Shown here one piece after another: positions 34,975-42,810 of a DNA stretch of 42,810 bases; the first letter of the stretch is position 1; the number at the start of each line of letters is the position of its first letter. This stretch comes from Opitutaceae bacterium (lineage in GTDB: Bacteria; Verrucomicrobiota; Verrucomicrobiia; Opitutales; Opitutaceae). The position numbers and the translations under genes are program-made. The stretch is taken from NCBI GenBank assembly GCA_028822375.1, contig JAPKDW010000006.1, positions 1 through 42,810 on the forward strand, written 5' to 3'. The notes below the pieces were generated by a model. The model had not been told where the DNA came from, ran no database searches, and was given only the letters and a program-made list of their open reading frames with translations.

Positions 34975-35484
34975 TCAGTTCTTTTGCTCGCGTTTCCCGT
35001 AACGCTCTCGGCTCTCTGCGACGAGGGTGATGTCATCGAGTTCCTCCGGAAGACTGTAGGATGGCTCCCGAGGCAAAGCCGCGATCAGTCGGGCGGCTAC
35101 TGTATCCAGTTTTTTGAGTTCGCATTCCCAGATGATGATTGCCTGCCATCCGAGATTGTGTAAGTCATGCTGGTTTTTACGGTCTCGTTGAACGTTGCGT
35201 TCGAATTTCGGTAGCCAGTAGTCGGTATTGGTTTTCGGAGTAGAGGCGCTTTTGCAGTTGGCGTGTCGGTGCCAAAAGCACCCGTGAACGAAGATAGCCG
35301 TCTTATACTTCGGCAGTACAATGTCCGGTTTCCCGGGGAGGGTTTTGTTTTTGGGACCGGTGACTGTAAAGCGATAGCCAAGCTGGTGAAGCAGGCTGCG
35401 GGCGATAAGTTCGGGTTTGGTGTTCTTTCCCGACACTCGGCTCATGAGCCAGGATCGATGCAGCTTGGAGAGCTTGTCTGCCAT
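34975..35484 (-). CDS. vsr: very short patch repair (Vsr) mismatch endonuclease
   Basis: Nicks next to T:G mismatches that arise by deamination of 5-methylcytosine. 169 residues with the E. coli Vsr residues in register: Asp54 (E. coli 51) in GKPDIVLP, His67 (64), Cys69 (66), His72 (69), His74 (71), Cys77 (73) and Cys121 (117), covering the catalytic site and the structural zinc. The last 40 residues extend beyond the core. No cytosine-5 methyltransferase is in the window, so it is an orphan here. Convergent with the pan operon. Confidence 0.95.
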   Translation of the reverse strand: MADKLSKLHRSWLMSRVSGKNTKPELIARSLLHQLGYRFTVTGPKNKTLPGKPDIVLPKYKTAIFVHGCFWHRHANCKSASTPKTNTDYWLPKFERNVQRDRKNQHDLHNLGWQAIIIWECELKKLDTVAARLIAALPREPSYSLPEELDDITLVAESRERYGKREQKN

Positions 35485-35598
35485 GGGTGTTGAGTGTTCT
35501 CATTCCGAAGAAAGAGTCAAAGCTTTGAGGTTGGGGCGGGAACGGGTTCTTTTTGAAGAGGTAAATCGGGTTTACGTAGTCTGCTCGTCGTAGAGTGG

Positions 35599-37977
<2,379 letters not shown>

Positions 37978-38187
37978 GGGGCGAGGGGTTGGGGTGGTGA
38001 AGAAGAACTATGCGGAATGTTGGGATTTGGCAATTTCAAAGAATCGGGGAGGTGCGGTGGTTATTGGAGCTGTGCTGCGACGCTTGCTCGGCGATCGGGC
38101 TCCACCATTTTTATCTGCTTGTGCTTGAACTTCATTGGAGATTTTATCCAAGCCGATTTTCGCCTTTTAGATTCTTAAGTATTGTCT

Positions 38188-39516
38188 ATGAAATTTATCC
38201 CTTTCTCGCGGCTCTTGGCGTGCGTCGGATTAGCGGCTCCAATGGGAGCGTTTGCCGCGTCTCTGAATATCGAATTCGAGGAGTACGATTTGCCGAATGG
38301 CATGCACGTCATTCTTCATCAAAATAGCGACGCTCCAGTTGTTTCGTCGTATGTGCTCTATCATGTGGGCAGCAAAGACGAGCGACCGGATCGGACGGGG
38401 TTCGCTCATTTTTTCGAGCATTTGATGTTTGAAGGTTCGGAGAATATCGAGCGGAAGCAGATCGATAAATTGATCTCGGGAGCGGGTGGAAATTTAAACG
38501 CTTCAACCTCGTTCGACCGGACGGACTATTACATAAATTTGCCCGCAAACGAATTGGAGCTGGCGCTTTGGATTGAATCTGAGCGGCTGATGCATGCGGT
38601 GATTGATGAAACCGGCGTGGAAACGCAGCGCGAAGTGGTTAAGGAGGAACGTCGTTCGCGATATGATAACCAGCCGTACGGTTCTATTATGGAGAACATG
38701 GCGAAAGCGGTTTTCAACGGAACGCCTTACGAGTGGACGCCGATCGGATCGGCTCAGTACATCGATGATGCGACGATCGAGGAATTTCGCGATTTCTATA
38801 AGAAATGGTATGTGCCGAATAACGCGATTCTAGCGATTTCGGGCGACATTGACGTCGAGCAGACGCAGCGACTGGTCGAACGGTATTTTGGCGAGATTCC
38901 TAGAGGAGCGGAGCCCGAACGAGTCGAAATCGAATGGAATTTGGATGCGTCGGTAACTACGAAGGTAGTCGAGGAGCCGATGACGCCTTTGCCGGCAACG
39001 GTTCATATTTGGAGAGCGCCTGTTTTGACGGATGAGGATGCCGAGGCGATTGATCTATTGATAAACATATTGGCGGTGGGTAAAAGTTCGCGACTGTATC
39101 GGCGTCTTGTCGATACGGAACGGGCGGCGGTGAATGCGGCGGCTTTCACTTGGCTTCAGGAAAAGGCTGGATTGGTCGCGGCTTATGCGATCGGAAATCG
39201 TGGGGTATCGATCGAGCAGTTGGACGCGCTCGTCGAAGAGGAAGTGCAAAAGCTTATCGATGAAGGCGTGACGAGCAAAGAATTGCAAAAAGCGCTGAAT
39301 CAGAAAGAGGCCGAGATCGCCTCTTCGGTTGGCACGATGAGTAGCCGGGCGCAGTCCCTTGCCTATTATCATTTGTGGTACGGAGATGCCGGGCGAGCGA
39401 ATAACGAATTGGAAGCGTACTTGAAGGTCACCCGAGAAGACCTGCAACGGGTCGCGAAGAAATACCTGCTTAAAGAACGCAGAAACACGCTGCATTACCC
39501 TGTGCCTAGCAAATGA
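38188..39516 (+). CDS. M16 family zinc peptidase, catalytic partner
   Basis: A 442-residue insulinase-family peptidase with a signal peptide (about 1-24). The inverted zinc motif HFFEH (His74, Glu77, His78) with Glu about 75 residues further (REVVKEERRSR, about 153-154) shows a complete active site. It is a single M16 unit with N- and C-terminal halves. The frame is open to a TTG at 38182, but ATG 38188 gives the cleaner signal peptide. Its stop overlaps an in-frame ATG of the next M16 gene, so both are made together and likely form a two-chain peptidase in the periplasm. Confidence 0.93.
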   Translation: MKFIPFSRLLACVGLAAPMGAFAASLNIEFEEYDLPNGMHVILHQNSDAPVVSSYVLYHVGSKDERPDRTGFAHFFEHLMFEGSENIERKQIDKLISGAGGNLNASTSFDRTDYYINLPANELELALWIESERLMHAVIDETGVETQREVVKEERRSRYDNQPYGSIMENMAKAVFNGTPYEWTPIGSAQYIDDATIEEFRDFYKKWYVPNNAILAISGDIDVEQTQRLVERYFGEIPRGAEPERVEIEWNLDASVTTKVVEEPMTPLPATVHIWRAPVLTDEDAEAIDLLINILAVGKSSRLYRRLVDTERAAVNAAAFTWLQEKAGLVAAYAIGNRGVSIEQLDALVEEEVQKLIDEGVTSKELQKALNQKEAEIASSVGTMSSRAQSLAYYHLWYGDAGRANNELEAYLKVTREDLQRVAKKYLLKERRNTLHYPVPSK

Positions 39517-39539
39517 ATACGACACGAGGAATTAGAAAC

Positions 39540-40991
39540 ATGAAAACGATTTCAAGCATTATTCTATTGGCCCTTCCGCTCGCGTTTTTAGCCTGCAACT
39601 CGAATAGCGGAGGAGGCTCCGATTCCATAGCGATGGAACCGTTGGATCGATCGAAGAGACCCGATCCTGGGCCGGCACCGGCGTCATCGTTTCCCGATTA
39701 CGATACGATAACGACTTCCGAAGGACTGACCTTGTACGTCATCGAATCGAATCGACAGCCGACGATAACGTATCGATTGATGTTCCGCTCAGGCGGTCTG
39801 TTCGATGGAGAGAAAACGGGTTTGGCTGAATTTGTCGCATCGATGCTCGATCAGGGAGTTGTCGGCAAAAGCGCGTTCGAGCTAGCGAGCGAGATCGATT
39901 TTATCGGAGCGAGTTTGTCCGCTTCGGCTTCTTCGGATTTTATCGCCGTTTCCGTGTCGGGGCTTTCGAAGTACAAGGAACAGTTGCTTGGTATTTTGAA
40001 TTCGGTTGTCAGGGCCCCTACCTTCCCGGAAGAGGAGCTTGAGAAGCTGAAGGAACGGACTGTTTCGAATTTAATTTCCGAGCGTAGCGAACCGGATGCT
40101 CTGATCGAGAAGCTAAGACGCAAATTGGTATATGGAGATGGTGGATATGGAGCCTTTCAGAGTGAGGAGAGCGTGGCGTCGATCACAAGGGATGATCTCG
40201 TTGCTTTTCACCGGAAGCACTTTATTCCGAATAATGCTTCGTTAGCGATAGTCGGACAAATCGATCGCGATGAGGGAGTAAAGCTCGTGGAGAATCGTTT
40301 GCGAGGATGGAGAAAAGGATCGATACCTGAAGAGCCGAAGTTGGATTTTCCGACAATTTCGGAACGGGCTGTGCATTTGCTGGACCGCTCGGACTCGGTT
40401 CAATCAACTGTGCGAGTCGCGCAGCAATCTTTTCCTAGATCGAATCAGGATGCCCCGGAATTGAAGGTGGTTATGTCGGTTCTCGGCGGCGGATTTTCCG
40501 GTCGATTATTTCAGAATCTCCGAGAGGACAAGGGTTACACTTATGGAGCCGGTTCCTACGCGGCTAATGCGGCTAGGATGGGAGCGATCGTTTCCTATAC
40601 GGATGTTCGCAATGAAGTGACTGCGGACGCGGTAGGGGAGATTTTCAACGAATTAAATCGTATTCGCGAAGAACCAATACCCGAAGCGGAGTTAGACATG
40701 CACAAGAAGTATTTGGCGGGCAACTACATGTTGAGCCTTGAGCGCCCGATGACGATTGCGCAAAACGTTCAGGAGATCGACGTCTATGGCTTAGCTCCCG
40801 ACTACTATCAGACTTATGTGACTCAAATGATGTCGGTGACGCCGGAACTCGCTTTGGAGTTGGCGAACAAGTACCTGCATCCAAGTAAGAGCGTTATCGG
40901 TATCGTGGGTAAACGCGAAGAAGTGGGCGAGTCGCTCGAACGGTTTGGCGACGTTACGATTTACGACGAAAAGTTGGAAACGCAGAACTAG
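39540..40991 (+). CDS. M16 family peptidase-like lipoprotein lacking the zinc motif
   Basis: A 483-residue homologue of the preceding protein. The position of HxxEH is occupied by GLAEFVASML, so zinc binding is lost. It keeps the Arg/Tyr-type C-terminal block GGGFSGRLFQNLREDKGYTYGAGSY that non-catalytic partners contribute to the joint active site. A lipobox (LAFLAC) follows the hydrophobic stretch, predicting a lipid-anchored protein. ATG 39540 is chosen for its GAGGA 10 nt upstream and the signal peptide; ATG 39513 overlapping the previous stop is the alternative. Confidence 0.92.
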   Translation: MKTISSIILLALPLAFLACNSNSGGGSDSIAMEPLDRSKRPDPGPAPASSFPDYDTITTSEGLTLYVIESNRQPTITYRLMFRSGGLFDGEKTGLAEFVASMLDQGVVGKSAFELASEIDFIGASLSASASSDFIAVSVSGLSKYKEQLLGILNSVVRAPTFPEEELEKLKERTVSNLISERSEPDALIEKLRRKLVYGDGGYGAFQSEESVASITRDDLVAFHRKHFIPNNASLAIVGQIDRDEGVKLVENRLRGWRKGSIPEEPKLDFPTISERAVHLLDRSDSVQSTVRVAQQSFPRSNQDAPELKVVMSVLGGGFSGRLFQNLREDKGYTYGAGSYAANAARMGAIVSYTDVRNEVTADAVGEIFNELNRIREEPIPEAELDMHKKYLAGNYMLSLERPMTIAQNVQEIDVYGLAPDYYQTYVTQMMSVTPELALELANKYLHPSKSVIGIVGKREEVGESLERFGDVTIYDEKLETQN

Positions 40992-41031
40992 CCCGAACCG
41001 GGACGCGGTAAGCTTCGGCCTAATCGTCTTA

Positions 41032-41195
41032 GAGACTGTTAAATAGGTCCAATTGCTTCGAGCAGATAAACAGAGGGAATGGGTCGCTGACCCGCCTATT
41101 AAGATGAGATGTCGCCTCAGCGAAACGACCTACAAAACGAATTAACCGTATTGGGTTTCAATTGTGGTGTTCTTTCCGACTTAATTAACAGTCTC
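41032..41195. mobile_element. MITE-like element, 164 bp, TTA target duplication
   Basis: The ends are perfect 11-bp inverted repeats, GAGACTGTTAA (41032-41042) and TTAACAGTCTC (41185-41195), directly flanked on both sides by TTA (41029-41031 and 41196-41198). It has no coding capacity. The interior holds two smaller hairpins, GGGTC-GCT-GACCC (41081-41093) and a REP-like GTCG...CGACCTAC segment (41111-41133). Size, ends and TNA-type duplication fit a non-autonomous relative of an IS5-type element; this origin is inferred. Confidence 0.75.
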
Positions 41196-41237
41196 TTAGA
41201 TTAGAGCCGATCGATATTCATCGGAGAGGCGTGTTGC

Positions 41238-41426
41238 CTAGGCTCCCGCGAAGGACAGGCCGATCATCTCGCGAGTGCGCGTACAGACGTCGTTGTCTTC
41301 CGACATCACCATGCAACGCTGCATTAGCGATACGCGCGCTAGCTCTTCCGGGCTAGATGCGATGCTGTCGGCGGCGGCGTTCAGCAGTGACCATTCTTCT
41401 TCGTTGAGGGGTACTTCTATCTTCAT
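41238..41426 (-). CDS. small hypothetical protein (62 residues)
   Basis: A short acidic, helix-rich protein from ATG 41426: MKIEVPLNEEEWSLLNAAAD, then SPEELARVSLMQRC and a C-terminal tail. No Shine-Dalgarno is obvious. The N-terminus (a beta-like stretch followed by a helix) could be a small DNA-binding or antitoxin-like fold, but I do not recognise a family and no toxin gene is adjacent. It lies between the MITE and the HDOD gene. Confidence 0.5.
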   Translation of the reverse strand: MKIEVPLNEEEWSLLNAAADSIASSPEELARVSLMQRCMVMSEDNDVCTRTREMIGLSFAGA

Positions 41427-41645
41427 GTAATCGTTAATCGGCAAAACCCTTGGCGGCTTTAGGTAATTGTTGAGTTTGCCTGGGGTGCTTTACTCTCTAG
41501 AGTGGGTTTTTGAGCGGATATACCTTAAGTCGCAGAACTGTTGACCGATTCTTAGCCTGTATTTCCCGCTTTTACGGCGAGTATTGTCTTCAATCCCAAT
41601 ACGGAATGACGATTAGACAAATACGCTACTTTAGAGAATAGGATT

Positions 41646-42608
41646 ATGATCTCTCACCCAATCAACCTCGAAGATATTCAACCAGAACTGGAGGGCATAG
41701 CCGTGTCTCCGCAGATCCTGCCGAAGCTGCAAGAGCTGATATCGGACTGCAATACGAACCCCGACGAGATTCGCGACATGATCCGGATGGATCCGGCGTT
41801 GAGCGCGATGATCCTCAAAACGGCGAATAGCGCGTATTTCAACCCTGGCTACCATATAGACAGCATCGATGATGGAATCATGCATTTGGGTTTCAGCGAC
41901 GTTTATCGGATCGTCACGATGCTGATGTTCTCGGAGCTGTTTGCTGAGGCGTTGAATACATACGGAATCAGCGCGGGAGATTTTTGGAAACGTTCGGTGG
42001 CCTGCGCCTTTGCGATGGAGCGATTGGCTCGCAAGTATAGCGAAGATCAGGGTGTAGCTTACACGGTTGGTCTACTTCATGGGATCGGTATGGTTTTCCT
42101 CGAGCGTGAAATTAAGGACGCTCCGAATATCACTTTCAATGCCTCGTTTCCCGAAGACGTGGCATTGGCGAAAGAAGAACTGGAAATTTTTGGAATCAAC
42201 CATGCCAAAGTTGGCGCGGCAATGATGCGGGAATGGGGATTTTCGGACGAAGTGGTGATGCCAGTCCTCAATCAGTTCGAACCGGCCCAAGCTGGAAAGC
42301 ATGAGCGCATGGCTTGCTTGGTCTCATTTGCCAAGAGGATGGTTAGCACGATTATCAACGACCCGGCAAGCGCCGCGGCTACTCCAGGACCGGATCCTTT
42401 GCTCATAGCTCTGCTGCATCTTTCGAAGGAAGAATATCTGAAAGTGGTCGATCAACTACGAGCGAACTTTGAAAAGGCGGAAAGCCTGGTTATGGGAAAG
42501 ACGGTTCATCGTCCAGTGGGCGGTTCGCAAACCGGTGCCGTGAAGGATAAGCTTAAAAAAGCGATAGCATCGAATATTGGATACGGCCAAAGCGCTATCC
42601 GATCTTAA
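41646..42608 (+). CDS. HDOD domain signalling protein
   Basis: A 320-residue cytoplasmic protein. The HDOD domain spans about 14-210: SPQILPKLQELI, DPALSAMILKTANSAYF, the DDGIMHLGFSDVYRIV helix and the LLHGIGMVFLE segment (HD-like but without a full catalytic HD site, as is usual). HDOD proteins act in signalling and motility or cell-cycle control rather than as hydrolases. A partial gene resembling an Hpt protein starts 42 nt later on the same strand, suggesting a phosphorelay context. Confidence 0.92.
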   Translation: MISHPINLEDIQPELEGIAVSPQILPKLQELISDCNTNPDEIRDMIRMDPALSAMILKTANSAYFNPGYHIDSIDDGIMHLGFSDVYRIVTMLMFSELFAEALNTYGISAGDFWKRSVACAFAMERLARKYSEDQGVAYTVGLLHGIGMVFLEREIKDAPNITFNASFPEDVALAKEELEIFGINHAKVGAAMMREWGFSDEVVMPVLNQFEPAQAGKHERMACLVSFAKRMVSTIINDPASAAATPGPDPLLIALLHLSKEEYLKVVDQLRANFEKAESLVMGKTVHRPVGGSQTGAVKDKLKKAIASNIGYGQSAIRS

Positions 42609-42649
42609 AGCAATTTCAACCACCGACTCTAACAGGAGCAATTTGACAA

Positions 42650-42810
42650 ATGAGTGACTCAGGACTTATCGATTGGGAACAACTTGAAATGATCTTCGGC
42701 GAAGAAGACGAGGAATTCGACGTAGAAATGGGAGAGCTGTTTCGCGAGTTCGTTGAAGACGGTCGCGATCGTCTCGCGACGATAAAAGGCATGCGCTTCG
42801 ATTCGAATCG
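42650..42810 (+). CDS. N-terminal part of a probable Hpt phosphotransfer protein, cut by the right edge
   Basis: 53 complete codons from ATG 42650, with AGGAG 11 nt upstream. The start MSDSGLIDWEQLEMIFGEEDEEF and the following acidic helix (EMGELFREFVEDGRDRLATIK) are typical of the first helices of Hpt domains. The phospho-accepting His would lie just beyond the window, so the call is provisional. Likely in one operon with the HDOD gene. Confidence 0.6.
   Translation, partial: MSDSGLIDWEQLEMIFGEEDEEFDVEMGELFREFVEDGRDRLATIKGMRFDSN

Noticed and set aside
38182-38187. TTG start for the first M16 peptidase gene
   Set aside because: ATG two codons later gives the standard signal peptide start; nothing supports use of TTG.

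Overview
The window looks like a piece of chromosome from a Gram-negative member of the PVC superphylum, most likely Verrucomicrobiota of the Opitutae/Puniceicoccales type. The main pointers are a secreted beta-propeller + HEAT-like + c-type heme dehydrogenase of the 'Pirellula/Verrucomicrobium type', a CehA/McbA-like secreted PHP hydrolase, a TorF-like porin, Tat and lipoprotein export signals, and several families of short intergenic palindromes. The lineage is inferred from gene content alone. I see no tRNA or rRNA gene, CRISPR array, prophage or complete insertion sequence; most genes are housekeeping.

Left part (1-10.7 kb). A CCA-adding enzyme runs off the left edge on the minus strand, preceded by a DUF423 membrane protein. 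Then come a TorF-like porin and the ribosomal pair rplM-rpsI with a clear terminator. Next is a nearly complete arginine operon, argC-argJ-argB-argD-argF-argG, using the acetyl-recycling (ArgJ) route. ArgF carries Asp where the classic catalytic Cys of the HCLP motif should be. A 138-bp imperfect inverted repeat sits between argF and argG, and argG ends in a strong terminator.

Middle part, mostly minus strand (10.7-23.4 kb). An Nramp-fold transporter lacking the canonical metal-binding motifs is paired with a TIM-barrel sugar isomerase. Then follow a YfgM-like TPR membrane protein, carB-purU, the large PVC-type heme dehydrogenase, a small CxxC protein and the cmoA-cmoB pair for wobble-uridine modification. 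A perfect 34-bp palindrome lies behind cmoB. carB could supply carbamoyl phosphate to the ArgF step; carA is not in the window.

Plus-strand block (23.4-27.5 kb): a possible 46-codon membrane peptide, miaB, an unknown membrane protein and gmk, then a separate ECF sigma factor with a probable membrane anti-sigma partner. On the minus strand follow a divergent MurA and a two-subunit molybdenum hydroxylase of the isoquinoline 1-oxidoreductase type (iorA-iorB).

Right part (32-42.8 kb). A compact vitamin B5/CoA operon, panB-panC-coaX-panD, is followed by an orphan Vsr endonuclease, a secreted CehA-like hydrolase and an M16 peptidase pair (one active, one a degenerate lipoprotein). A 164-bp MITE-like element with TTA flanks comes next, then a short unknown gene, an HDOD protein and the start of an Hpt-like protein cut by the right edge.

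No wholly new system is evident. The most unusual points are the ArgF active-site change, the motif-less Nramp protein beside a sugar isomerase, the divergent MurA, the 34-bp palindrome, the MITE and the dispersed palindromic repeats.
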